Assembly (NCBI GenBank): GCA_032158295.1
Contig: CM063247.1
Location: 9,304,675-9,368,674 of the forward strand
Direction of reading: 5' to 3'
Source of the DNA: Pycnopodia helianthoides
Taxonomy: Eukaryota; Echinodermata; Asteroidea; Forcipulatida; Asteriidae
Length of the DNA: 64,000 nt
The notes below the pieces were generated by a model. The model made no database searches. It was given only the letters and a program-made list of their open reading frames with translations, and was not told where the DNA came from. The position numbers and the translations under genes are program-made. Below are positions 1-13,300 of this stretch, in pieces; position 1 is the stretch's first letter; each line of letters opens with the position of its first letter.

Positions 1-1208
1 GAGTCAATTCCTTTGTGAACATTTTGACAGACAGCATAAAATAGGTGCATGTAAGTGCGCTGTGCGAGGGGTCTATATCTGCTGCCACCAAGCATCCCAA
101 AGTCTTCCGTTAAGTCAGTGTTCTGGGAGGTTTTCATAGAGCTGCCTAAGTCCACTTGTGCGAGATTTCTGGTGTTAGTGATGCACAACTTACGCAATAA
201 ATGTTGCGGAAGTGGACTTACGCAGTTGCATAGAGTTTGGTGAAATTGGCGGCTGGTGGGTAGGATTCTGCCATTATCAGTACCTTTGGCTGTGGCTCTG
301 GCTCTAGATATTAAAAGCCAATGGCTGCTACTTTAGCTGAAAGTTTTCACTTCATCAGACTCGGCCTTACTATACTAACCAGCAAATTAACTTTGTGTTC
401 TCCTGAAGATGAGCAGAGTATACTGTTCGAAACGTTCGCAAGAGCCAGTTGGGCAGGAGAGTAGACTGATAGTAATAGGGTTTTAATATACATTGTCGTT
501 TGCCCGAAGGCTCTACGCCCTTCTTCCAAGTACTTTTTCCAGTAACAGAAGGCTGTAAGCAATAAAATGGCCCCTGACAAAAAATATGGCATCACTGTTA
601 CATTTTAGTTGAAAAATATTTCTTCAAAGACATGTTTTCCCATTCCCGTGTAGAATTTAACCTTCACATAGTGACTTATGAATGGCAGACAACTGATCAA
701 ACTGTCACACTCAGTTTTATTGAAACACAATTTTGAACAATAGTTGCCCTTTCTCCAACAACTTTTCGTTACGCCCTTCTTTTGGGCACATGAAGACATG
801 TTGAAAGTAAGGACATGTTACATGGCGTGTAACATCACCCACTTCAGTGCTAGTTTTGAATGGCACTGTCTGCAGCAATGCTCTCGGCACATATTATGGT
901 TGAAGCTATGGCTGAACTTACAAAATATAGAAATTAACAAAATATAAAGTAATATTTGCCTCTCGGAAGGTGACAGTAACGGTAGCTACAACACAGTTGG
1001 TCAACAAACATAATAATCCAACTCTACTCCAATCTGTAAATAGACAATTCCTAATTGCAAGATGAGACATTGGCTACCTTTTTTAAAACAAAATAAAAAA
1101 CCCTGAACAAACGACCAAAGTCAAATCTTACCTTCCCGATACAGAGTAATCTAAATAAAAAGAATTAACTTTAGCATAAGAATCTTCCACTCTCCTCAGC
1201 GGGGGTGT
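1..1208. other. 3' flank of gene 1, no gene seen
   Basis: No convincing coding exon is visible. At about 135-232 a short inverted repeat (core AAGTCCACTT / AAGTGGACTT) looks like a miniature element. At about 405-440 there is a match, in opposite orientation, to the core of the palindromic element at 6670-6826. Confidence 0.4.
716..721 (-). promoter_or_regulatory. Possible poly(A) signal for gene 1
   Basis: The minus strand reads AATAAA about 490 bp past the stop codon. I saw no earlier canonical hexamer on this strand between the stop codon and this point. Confidence 0.3.
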
Positions 1209-1342
1209 TTACAGCTCAGCTGTAGCAGTGAACCCATCGGCACTACAGGTGTAAGTGCCCCCGTAGCGTCTGGTGTAGTTGTCAATCTGCAAGCGAGTCA
1301 CTGTCCCGGACGCATAGATAGCCTGCACACGTCTTCTACTTC
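1209..1342 (-). CDS. Gene 1 exon 13: second half of Ig domain 2 and stop
   Basis: The acceptor CTCTTAG at 1343-1344 is the one that preserves frame. A closer TGTGCAG would put the exon out of frame. The exon reads SRRRVQAIYASGTVTRLQI, then RRYGGTYTCSADGF, and ends ATAEL with TAA at 1211-1209. The Y-x-C completes the Ig fold, and the protein ends just after it. Confidence 0.8.
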
Positions 1343-4300
1343 CTAAGAGTGTGACAAGTTCAAAATTCAAAAGTTCAATTTCCACTTTTCAATCTGTCAA
1401 AGTTTTGCTCTTGGGTTTTTGTAACTACCGCTGTGCTAGCTGCCGGGATTGAGAGTCCTTCCTTGTGTCCCTCCTCTTCAATCAGTGTGCCTCTTTCCCC
1501 TTCCCCCTTCCCTGAACCCCATCTAAGGTGCAGTACCCTAAAATCACTGAAACAAGATTCAAGTATGAACCTTAAGGCGCACCGTCGTATAAGACCGCAA
1601 CATGACTGCTAAACACAGATCAACTTTGATAAGGAAAGACTAGTATTATGTATGTCACCGGTCTGCGCGCTACAGCCATGGTCCCATTTACTGACGGTAT
1701 ATTACCAAACACGGGGGTCATTGTGTTGGTACATTGACACTTATCATAACGTAAAGAGGGAAAAAATCAATCATGAAAATGAATAACACATGCACTTCTG
1801 GTTTTCTAAATTAATTTCTTTTTAATTTTCGTTTTTAAGATTTTTCCTACAAACATCGCTTCATGGCTTTTTTTTTACTCAACGCACACACCTCTGAGCA
1901 CGCTCACAAGCATGTTTTCCCAACGTTTCTCAATGAATGGGCTCTTAGTCTTTGTTATCTCGCTTTTTTTTTTTTGCTACAATACATGCAACAACCACTG
2001 AATGCTAGCGGGTGAAACAGTGCATTACGCGGCGATAACATACAAAAATGACTTTGATAAGGAAAGACTAGTATGTCACTGGTGTGCGCGCTACAGCCAT
2101 GTACAGCATGGGTCATCGGTGGTTCGCGCCAGTATTATTATTATTAATAGCATGGTCAGCGACTTCAATCTTTGGTACATGTATGTTTCAACACAGCTAG
2201 TTAAAAACTAGACAAGCTGCACAGTGTAGGTTTTATTATAATAAAATGATAACAAGTACATGTAGGATTACCCTGGACGAATGAAATCATTATTATACAG
2301 TATAAATGTAGATTTCACACTGTGGTCATCAAAATGGTCTCAAGCAGTTCCACATAGACGCAGTGACTTTTTTGACCTTTGAAAGTCGGATAAGCCTTGT
2401 CTTATATGCAGGAAAATACAATACACACCCCCTCCTCCATGCATGTCTTAAAAATCAATAAAGAAAATCTCTACTAGTAACAACAATTGTAATCGTACCT
2501 GTTCTGATTACTTTTCCATTGGGATCTGTCCACATTGGCTGGACTCCTGGCATCAGATTGTGGGTGCAGTCAACTGACTTACTTACTCCGGCCTCTGAGC
2601 CCATACCAATTACGTCTCCAATCGAAACCCCTTTCACTGAAGACAAGCAAACATATAACCAAATTTGTCTTTAAAATATTTTTAAAAATATGAGAGTGTT
2701 TGTTATAATAAAAACAAAATTCCCATCTGAATGCTTAGTAAACATAAAGTTTATACCAGTTCAAATCCTCAAGATAAATTGTTATATTTAAAATGTGCTT
2801 TTTGTTAAAGGTTTTATTTGGGATTTGTAGAGCTGACAAAATAGACACAGACAGTCTTTGTGATCAACCAGCAAACCTGGGAAAATTTGGGCTTGATCTG
2901 TTGTGCGAGTCAGGAGAAAATAGTGAACAACCACTAACAATTTTCAGCATGTAAACAAACTGACCCTAATTTCGATCGTAAAAACAAAATCAGCTGTAGC
3001 GGTTTTTTAAAGGTTTTCAGGATGCAGTTTTTCTTGAGTACGACTTCATTTCAGAGGGAAATATTTCAGAGAAAAAAATGGTTCTAGTATGAACTTCGTA
3101 GTCAGTAAGCTTTCAGACTAAATTAAACGATCACTTTTTTATCCTTACCAATCCTGTATAATACCATTAAGAAAATGGCATTTGAAGACCCCCCCCCCCC
3201 AAAAAAAAAAAAAAAAATAGGGGGAAAAAAATAGGAAAAATTCAATTTGCAACAATAAAAATTAAAAACAGGATGCAAGAAAAGCTTACCATTATAGCAC
3301 TGGCCATCAGCTTCACTCGGCATCATGTCACAGCTCCCGCCAGATCCCCCGGAGGCCATCAGGTCTTCCTCCGACAGGATCCCTTCGAACGTCTCCAGAC
3401 ACTTCTTAACGGCGAGAAAGCACAGCTCCCGACACGGCGGCACGACACGCTCCCGACACGGCGGCAAAAAGGCCGAGCACATGAAGGGGCGGAAGAACCT
3501 GCCGCAGGTGCTGTTGAAAATGGGGGACAGGGAGCTGAGCATGGACAGCTTGTCACTGTTTGACAGTCCAGGCGGATAGTTGGGCATTGTTGTGGTGTAG
3601 TCGAGACCGATCATGCATTCAGGGAGGGTGATAGGTACACAAGTTTCTGTAACGAAATATGAACGAAAAAAAAGAGACCTGTCAATAACTATCACGTTTG
3701 ACTGCAGTTAACTTAGTTAATTCACATAGGACACTATTTTAGCAACAAGTGCACTGCGTAGAGCATTGGGAGACCTTTTGGGACACTATGTGGCATTAGT
3801 CTTACCACACAATTCCTTAAAGGCACAGTACACGTTTGGTAATGACTGTAAAAATGAATGTCAATAAAAACTTACTTGGTAAGAAGTACAGCAGCCTTGG
3901 GTTGTATAATGAATTTTGAGAAACTTTTAGCTACGGTTATGGAAAATATATTTCACTTTTTATTCCCCAAAATTTGAATCTGAGAAGCATTTCTGTCAGG
4001 AACGCTTCTCAGACTGTGTGTTCCTATGGGGAATATTCTTCCTGCGTGGAAATATTCGCTCCGGTTTTTCGGTGATATCTCAAAAACACGACCACCTTTT
4101 GAAGTGAAATTTTTACATGTTATTAGTTTCATTGCATGTACCTACATTTATATAGGATTAACACAATCAGTAGGCTCCAATTACCAAACGTGTACTGTGC
4201 CTTTAAGTCTCAGCTAAGTGTGTGCACCCTCCACATGACATGAAGTGGTTAACTCAAGTACACCTGGACAGCTCAGCAATGACACCCCATCAAACATTAA

Positions 4301-7300
4301 GAAGAGTTCATAGAAGTCAGTAACTCACTCACTGGAACTACATCTTTAAATCCCATATTGGTATTACTATCTGATAAGTCACTATTTATTACTTAAGGAT
4401 GGTAAGTCAATTTTCTGGTAAATGGGTAAACTTGGGATTTGGGTCATTTGTTGTACATATAAGCCTACAACATTTCCTCTCCTTTTTGCATTAGTGTGAT
4501 TTTTCTAGTGTTTTCCTTTCACTGAATATTGCCATGGTTAAGAGGTCCAATCTCAATTCCGTTCTTTGCTTGCCCGGGTTTTGTCTTGTTAGTCATCAGC
4601 TACTTTTTTTAACGATGCTTTTTGAGCAGTCTAGTTCATGTATCTATTTTTTGTAGGTTATATCGCTTTTCAGGTTTACTGTTTAAACCGTTTAAATTGT
4701 TTAACTTTTGTAATTTTTGAACAATGTAAACACGTCAATTTAAGTCTTTTTAACTTCTGTCCTGTATTTTTTGAATTAATAATAAACCTAATTGAATTGA
4801 ATTGAATTGAATTGAAAAAAAAGATTCCCTCATTTCACTAAAGACAAAACTCAGCTCTTTGACTCACACATAACAACCTTTTTATCTTGTTGTTTAGTGC
4901 TTCATCCTGTTTAACACTGCTGTGACTGGCTCTGTCCCAACCCAATACTTTGAAGCAACTTTCAAAAGTGTCATTTGGGTATTTATAATGAAAATTAACA
5001 ATAATACCAACAACTTTTTTAGATTTATTATTTTCCCTCAGAATCTAGAGAAAATGCTCTATTTGGTGACACGAACATCCAACTTGGTCCCCGGTGTCAA
5101 TTGTTAACATTTTCATGTCTGTTATGCATCATGGTAAATGCTGGGAAGTTTCCGGTTGCCACAGCTGGTCTTAGATTGATTGTCAGAAGCCCTGTAGGAA
5201 ATGCTTTGAGTTTTTTTTCTATTTAGGAAATACGCAAGGTGTCCGTAAGTTAATTTTTCAAACATTTTAAGAAATGTGAGGCCTCATGTAAAAAAAGTCA
5301 ACATAATTTAAACAAAGAAACTAAGAATAATTTACATAAGCCCGCTTCAGAGTTAAAAACCTGGACTCACAAAGATAACTGTCAATATTTTTTTATTCTT
5401 GCAACTTTTTGTAATTCTTAATCTTATTTTGCACCCAAAACCAAGGTGTACTATCCCTTGAAGGTAAGTCTTAACTCAAATGATATCTTACCAACACTAG
5501 TTGTGCAGTTCATCATTTCGTCCATTCCGTCTGGGCAGTCATTGTTGCCATCACACAAAGCCGTTAGTGGGATACATACGTCTCCACTCATTGGGCACAG
5601 GAGCGTGCCTGGGGGCACTGGCCATCAGATGTATCACCTACGATCAGGACAAGTCAAATCACCTTGAAAAAGCTACGACCATAAAGTTGCTGGGTTATCA
5701 TTTGAAACTACAATCCCGGCCATATCTCGTTGGGCCCCCCTTCCCCCTTTCAATGTTGAATCACAGTGTTGCACGGTCTTCTGCGTTCCAGACAACATTG
5801 AGCGGGGGGCGGGGGACGGGGGAGAGAATGTTTATTATGAGACAGGGAATGGTTATTGTATGGTTATTGTAACGTTATAGGAACGGGTGGCCCAAGCATT
5901 TTGGCCGGGATTGTAGAAACTTCAATTTAGCAGGGATGAGATTAGACGAATGTGACATTTCCTGAAAAATGGCTTGCAGGCCTGGGTTCAGCAGATTTAC
6001 AGACACAATAATATCACCAGAAATACAAAACTACAGGTCTGGACTCAATTCGGACTATTAAAATAGTTTGTTTAAATAAACCTTAAAAAACAAGATGCTT
6101 ATTTTTTAGAAACCAAAATTTGCCAATCACGCCCGAATTGTGGGACCTTTCCAATGGTTTAATGATAATATAAAAGTCACTTGGGAAAAATTCTTAATTG
6201 TTTTAAGTAACCGAAAACAGAGTTCAAATCATCAACAATGTCCTGTTTATTTTTTATTATTTATCATTGTCAAGGTTTTTGTTTTTGATTTGTCAAATTT
6301 ATTTTACTTTTCTATATTTCATGGCCAAATTTTACTTTCCCAACACTATAAAATAATTTGTATAGCTGTACACAGTGTTGTAACTTCACTGGTCAGGGCT
6401 GGTCACTGTAACCAGTTCTGAAAAAAAAAACGACCAGTACTCAAGCAATGTTACAACATTGCCAACCATTTCATTTTGCCAACAGTCAAAATAATACTAA
6501 TCTGAGATCCGTTTCTTTATTTATTATTACCAGCAGACAAGCTCCATCCCAGCCCTGTCTAGGGAAAATGAATGACACTCCTACTGACTCTTATCTTAAT
6601 CCTCTGAAGTTTAGTATTGTTTGAAGCTTTGCATGGTGTGGACAAATGGGAAGGAACTATAAATAAATAGTACACTTGCGGGTACAACCATGTGTAAATC
6701 TCTCTTGTGAGAGTGGTGGCTCTGAAAAGAGCCGGTGGGTCTCCACGTTTCGAACAGTATACTCTGCTCATCTCTGCACCACTCTCGCAAAAGAGATTTA
6801 CACATGGTTGTACCCACAAGTTTACTATTTGTTTATAGATCCTTCCTACCTCTGCAGTTTGTTATACATTGTTTCAGTTTGTAGTACACTTGCTTCACTC
6901 AAAAAAGACAAGCAAGGGCTATGACTTTGTGGTTGTATGACCTGGTTTTGTGACCCTTAGGAGTGGGTAAAGTGTTCTGTCGACCTGGACAGTGTGTTGA
7001 CATCTCCTGGCTTATAGTTTTGATTGAAAAAGTAGAAACAGTTCACTGGAAATCACAAGTTTCGCAATACGCAAGCTGGAAAGAGTCCTGATGTACAAAT
7101 GTACGCGGATCAAAGTAATCTTGAATTAATTTTCATTTATAGCAAATCTCTCCCTGGGAAACCTTCCTTCACTCTAATAAAATCCAACACCTATGGTGAC
7201 TCTCAACACCCCAAACTGTTGAACTCTGATTATGGTGGTATGCCTTACCCCTAAAAGCATAAACAGTTTAACCCTAACTCCCTTGAGTTACTTAAAAGGA

Positions 7301-10300
7301 CCAATCCCCACTCTAACAAAATCTAACGCCATACATACGTAACACAACACCGCAGTCTGTTGGACTCTGATGTGGTGGTACCTGTTTGCCTGATCCCATA
7401 TGAAGTATAATCAATTGACTACTGCAGTCCTCAGTCCAACATAATCAAACAAAACATGGATTAGAAGGAGTTTCAGAAAGGAACGGTTCCTGTAAAAAAT
7501 GTTGACAGTTCTCAAAACTTTTTTCTATGAAATGATGATCTTGGTTATCTCGAATCAAATGAGTGCTTGGCATACCAGAAGCAGCAGATTTACAAACTGT
7601 AAACCTTATAGATCAATTTTAGTTACAAAACTCAATACTGAACTTACTTCCACCTGTGCAGTCTGACTCGTCCATTCCGCTGGGACAATCGTTTACTCCG
7701 TCACACACAGCAGAGAAGGGTACACACTTGTCACCAGATGGACACGGAACCTCGAACGACTCACATGTCTGTGATGGAAAAGGATCTGAAAAGAAGAAGA
7801 AAAAAACAATCAATCAAAAGCAAACGATTGATAAGTTCATCAATCAGTCAATAAACATGACCATCAATTGATAAGTTCATCAGTCAATCAATCAATCAGA
7901 CTATCAATTGATTAGTTCACCATTCATTAAATCAATTGGTCAAACAATGGATTAGTGCACCAATCAATCAATAACCTTGACCATCAACTGTATAATTCAT
8001 AAGTCAATCAATCAATCAATCAATCAATTGGATCATGCAATTTAAGAGGTTTATCTATCAAAAAAATCAATTGTCTGCTAATTTATTAGTTTACCAATCA
8101 GTTAATCTTTTTTTTCCTATCAAAAAGAGTACATGTATGCCTGATCCCATGTAAAGCATAATCAATTTACTACTGCAGTCCTCAGTCCCAAAAAGTCAAA
8201 CAAAACATGCATTTGGGTTGATGTGTTGATGTGTTGATGTTGATGGGTTGGGGGTTGCTAGGTTTAAAGGAGGCTTGAGTTTCAGAAAGAAACATTTCCT
8301 GTAAAACTTTTTGACAGTTCTCAAACTTTTTTAAGGAACTTAAAAGCTTTGTTATCTTGAATCAAAGGGATGCTTGGCAAACCAGAAGCAGCTGATTTAC
8401 TGTAAACCTCACAAAACTCAATACTGAACTTACTTCCACCTGTGCAGTCTGATTCGTCCATTCCGCTGGGACAATCCCTTACCCCGTCACACACAGCAGA
8501 GAAGGGTACACACTTGTCACCAGATGGACACGGAACCTCGAACGACTCACATGTCTGTGATGGGAAAGGATCTGAAAAGAAAGGGAAAAAAAAAATCAAT
8601 CTAGGGCAAAAGATTGATTAGTTCATCAATCAATCAAAAAATTGAACCATCAATTGATAAGTTCATTAATCAATCAGTCAATTATTTGGACTATTAATTG
8701 ATTAGTTCATTATTTAACAAAACAATTGGTCCAACAATGGATTAGATCACCGATCAGTCAATAAACTTGACCATCAATTGATTAGTTCATCAATCAGTCA
8801 ATCAATCAACTAGACTATCAATTGACTAGTTCATCAACTAAAAGTCAATTGGTCTGCTAACTAATTAGTTCACAAATCAATAAAAACAAAATTCCTATCA
8901 AAAATGATACATGTGTGCCTGATCCCATGTCAAGCATAATCGATTTACTACTGTTATAGTCCTCAGTCCAAAAAAATCAGACAAAACATGCAGTTGGATT
9001 TTGATGGGTTTTGGGGTTGTTGGGGTTAATAATAATACAATAATAACTAGTTCTTATATTGCGCATTTTACAATAACGTATCAATGCGCTTTACATTAGT
9101 GCCCTGGTCATTGGGCCAATAGCATCCCTGTAATCTTTCTCAGCTCCCTAGGGAGTATACAGCCCCGAGCTGCCGTGGCGCTCCAAAGGTTTTTTCAAAA
9201 ACAATATCAACCTCTACCCTGTCAGGTACCCATTTGAACCCCTTGGTGAAGAGAAACAATTATAGTAAAGCATCTTGCTCAAGGACACCAGTGTCATGAC
9301 CTGGATTCGAACCCACACCCTGATGACTTAACCACCAGAACTTGAATCCGATGCTCTTAACCGCTCAGCCATGCCACCCTACGGGTTAACAAGAGGCATG
9401 AGTTTCAAAAAGGATCTTTTCTTGTAAAAAATGTTGACAGTTCTCAAACCTTTTTAATGAAATGATAATCTTGGTTATCTTGAATCAAAGGGATGCGTGG
9501 CATACCAGAAGCAGCAGATTTACAAAGCTTACAAACCTTATAAAACTCAATACTGAACTTGCAGATTTACAAACCTTACAAACCTTATAAAACTCAATAC
9601 TGAACTTGCAGATCTACAAACCTTACAAAACCTTATAAAACTCAATACTGAACTTACTTCCACCTGTGCAGTTTTTCTCGTCCATTCCGCTGGGACAATC
9701 CTGTATTCCATCACACAATGAAGTGAAGGGTACACACTTGTCACCAGACGGACACGGAACCTCGAACGGCTGACATGTCTGTGATGGAAACGGATCTGAA
9801 AAGCAAAAAAAAAAAAAAACAACCAATCATAAGCAAACGATTGATTTGTTCATCAATCAGTCAATAAACTTGACCATCAATTGATAAGCTCATCAATCAA
9901 TCAATCAGTCAATTGGCCTATCAATTGATTAGTTCACCATTCAATTATTCAATTGGTCCAACAATGGATTAGTTCACCAACCAATCAATAAACTTGACCA
10001 TCAACTGTATAGTTTATCAGTCAATCAATCAATCAATTGGAACATGCAACTGATTAGCTAATCCATCAAAAAATAAATTGTCCGCTAGTTTATTAGTTTA
10101 CCAATCAATTAATTTTGTTTTTCCTATCAAAAAGAGTTCATGTATGCCTGATCCCATGTAAAGCATAATCGATTTATTACTGTAGAGGTCAGTCCACAAA
10201 ATCAAACAGAACATGCAGTTGGATTTTGATGGGTTGGGGGTTGCTAGGTTTAAAGGAGGCTTGAGTTTCAGAAAGGAACATTTCCTGTAAAAAATTTTGA

Positions 10301-13300
10301 CAGTTCTCAATACTTTTTTTTATGAAATGATTATCTTGGTTATCTTCAATCAAATGGGTGCTTGGAATACCAGAAGCAGCAGATTTACAAACTGTAAACC
10401 TTATAGACCAATTTTAGTTACAAAACTCAATACTAGACTTACTTCCACCTGTGCAGTCTGACTCGTCCATTCCGCTGGGACAATCGTTTACTCCGTCACA
10501 CACAGCAGAGAAGGGTACACACTTGTCACCAGATGGACACGGAATCTCGTACGACTCACATGTCTGTGATGGAAAAGGATCTGAAAAGAAAGAAGAAAAA
10601 AAACAATTAATCTAGGGCAAATGAATGAAAGTTCATCAATCAATCAAAAAATTAGACCATCTACTGATTAGTTCGTCAATCAATAAATCCACCAATAGAT
10701 TAGATTAACCAATCAAATAATCAACTTTTTCATTAATTGACTAGTTCACTAATAAACAAACCACTTGATCAATCAGTTCAAAAGAAAACCTAATCAAACA
10801 ACCGTGTCATTCGATGGAAGTGGTTAAGTTCACAGCTAGACCACTCATACAACAACACCCCACAAAACATTAAAAAGAGTTGTTAGAAGTCCATACATGT
10901 ACCTCAACACACTGGAACTTCAACTTGTTTAACACGTTGACTGCCGCCTACGAGTATATTCGTAGTAACAGGTGTAACGGATTCTGCCACTACGAGTATA
11001 CTCGTAGAGAATGAAAGGCTTTTGTATAGTGAATTGAATACACTGGCATCACTGAGAACGCAACGTATACGCTTCTGGCAGTGGTGAGCACACATCGTTA
11101 AAATTTGTATGCTACAACATGTTGACAAAAAAAAAAGTACTTATTTGGTATGCACGCATGCGCACCAGACTGGGATGCTTGGCAAATGGGAACGCCCCTT
11201 CAAATTTATGACCGGCAGTCAACGTGTTAAAAACCCATCTGAAGAACGAACTAACTTCGCCAATAATGCTTTTGCTCAAGGACTAAGTGCCACAACTGAG
11301 AGCCAGACCCCACACTCTGAGCCGCCAGTGCTTAAAGTCAAGTGCGCTGATAACTCAGCAGTGACATGCGGAAAAAAAACATTCAGAAGAAACTGTGCTT
11401 GCATAGTATAATTATCAGATAAGTCTCCTATTATTACTCAAGGATGGTAAGATTCCCTCATTTTACTAAAGACAAAACTCAGCTCTTTGACTCACACAGC
11501 GATAAGTGCGCCATCCTGTTTTTAAAACACAGCTGTGAGTGGCTCTGGCCGAACTCCGGACTTTGATGCAACTTTCAAAAGTGAGATTTGGGTATTTGTT
11601 CGTGAAAATTAACAATGTTACCAACAACGTTTCATATTTATCATTTTTCCATCAGAATCTAGAGAAAATGCTCTATTTTCTGAACTTGGTCCCCAGTGTT
11701 AATTGTTAACATTTTCATGTCTGTTATGCATCATGGTAAATGCTGGGAAGTTTCCGGTTGCCACAGCTGGTCTTAGATTGATTGTCAGAAGCCCATAGGA
11801 AGTGCATTGAGTAATTTTTCTTTGGAGAAAATACACAAGGAGACCGTAAGTTACCTTTCAACCAATTTTATGAAGTCATAAGGCCTCATAAAAAATTATA
11901 ACCATGAAACAAAGAAACTTAGATTAACTGCAGTATGTCCACTTAACTTCAGAGAAAAAACCTGGACTCATATATCATTTTTCATAAAAATGTTGGATCC
12001 ATCCCACAGCCACAATTCCCCGTTTTGAACTATTTTTCTAAATGCTCACCTTCCGAGTATGATACCATTTTATCTTAAACTTTCTACTACCAAAATAAAG
12101 CCTGTTTCTTTGGTCATAAATAACTGTCAATATTTTTTATTCTTTCCCATTTTTGTAATTAGTTATTCATTCTTAATCTTATTTTACACCAATTGCAAGG
12201 TGTACTATCCCTTGAAGGTGTAAGTCTTAACTCAGATGATAACTTACCACTGCCAGGACAATCCTGCATTTCATCCATTCCGTTTGGGCAGTCCCTGATG
12301 CCATCGCACAAAGCCGTTGGTGGGATACATATGTCTTCACTCATTGCGCATGGGAATGTGCCTGGTGGGCACTGGCCGCTAGGTGTATCACCTACGAGAG
12401 ATCAGTTCAAACCAAAATAGCTTGAAAAAGCTGCAACCATAAAGTTTCTGGGTCAAACTGGACGATACTTTAGCACCAATGCTTCGTCGCACTGTTGGAA
12501 AATTTCAATTTATAAGCAGGAATGAGATTTGACGACTATGACATTTCCTGAAAAATGGCTTGCAGGCCTGGGTTTCCCGCTTATTCCAGACCCAGAACCT
12601 CCCAGATGTTACATTTCAGCAGATTTACAGACTCTGTGCATCACTAGAAATACAAAACTACAGGTCTGGACACAATGTGGACTATTTTTTTTCCCCTGTT
12701 AGTGATTGCTGTACTTGTTTCAAAAACAATTCTTAAATGCTCAAGGAGATTTTTGAAAAATTTAAAAAATCAGGAAAAATCCTTAAAAAATCACGTGCAC
12801 CTACTTCTGATTGACCAATCAAAAATGTTTGACCAAATATGATTGACCAATCGAAAATATGTTCCCCACTATTGGGATATCTTTATACATAAATCCTCAA
12901 ACCTCCAGGCAGCATCCCTCCATCCTCACTTCCAAAGATGTTGTCCAAGTTGACCGATGATCCAAAATTGTCGTTCTCCACTACACAAGTGTAGACGCCT
13001 CGATTAGCAACGTCTGTGAAATCCTCGATGATAAGGGTTGTTGTGTGCCCACCTGCCATTTCTGTTCGGATCTGTCCACTGATTTCTGCAAAGCAATAAC
13101 ACAGGATTGGACATTTTGTTACAATCAATTTTATTCAAGCCTTACCATCATCATCATCATCATCGATAGACTACAACTTGTGCTCATGTTCAGTCCTTCT
13201 GATTTGAAAATCACAGGTGTGTGGAAAAAAAGGAAAAAGCACACCTGGATTTTTCTAGGCGTGTGATTTTGCCGAGTGCCTAATTTGTGGTACAGGCTGG

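Larger units (their letters stand above)
4230..5960. repeat. Segmental duplicate of 10810-12560 (copy A)
   Basis: Intron and exon 10 sequence matches 10810-12560 along most of its length. Landmarks shared by both copies include GATTCCCTCATTT.ACTAAAG and GTTATGCATCATGGTAAATG. Copy A carries an extra retrotransposon tail at 4401-4824, and copy B carries an extra TTAA element at 10929-11230. Confidence 0.75.
7380..10590 (-). repeat. Four-copy tandem exon-intron repeat, unit about 0.75-0.79 kb
   Basis: The unit holds one 138-bp LDLa exon, a degenerate CAAT/ATTG-rich intron and the landmark TGCCTGATCCCAT at 7387, 8138, 8916 and 10145. Exon starts are 785 or 786 bp apart except for one 1224-bp gap, which contains a SINE. 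Both exons and introns are alike, which indicates recent unequal exchange rather than old exon shuffling. Confidence 0.88.
10810..12560. repeat. Segmental duplicate of 4230-5960 (copy B)
   Basis: The partner copy contains exon 5. The match includes intron sequence on both sides of the exon, so the unit duplicated as DNA and not as an exon alone. Confidence 0.75.

Noticed and set aside
3273..3579. Plus-strand open frames opposite the second Frizzled exon
   Set aside because: They are antisense shadows of the GC-rich exon 11. The minus frame has all ten Frizzled cysteines and proper splice sites.
7800..10700. CRISPR-like array of regularly spaced repeats
   Set aside because: The spacing is an exon-intron tandem duplication with CAAT-rich introns in an animal gene, with no short identical repeats and unique spacers.
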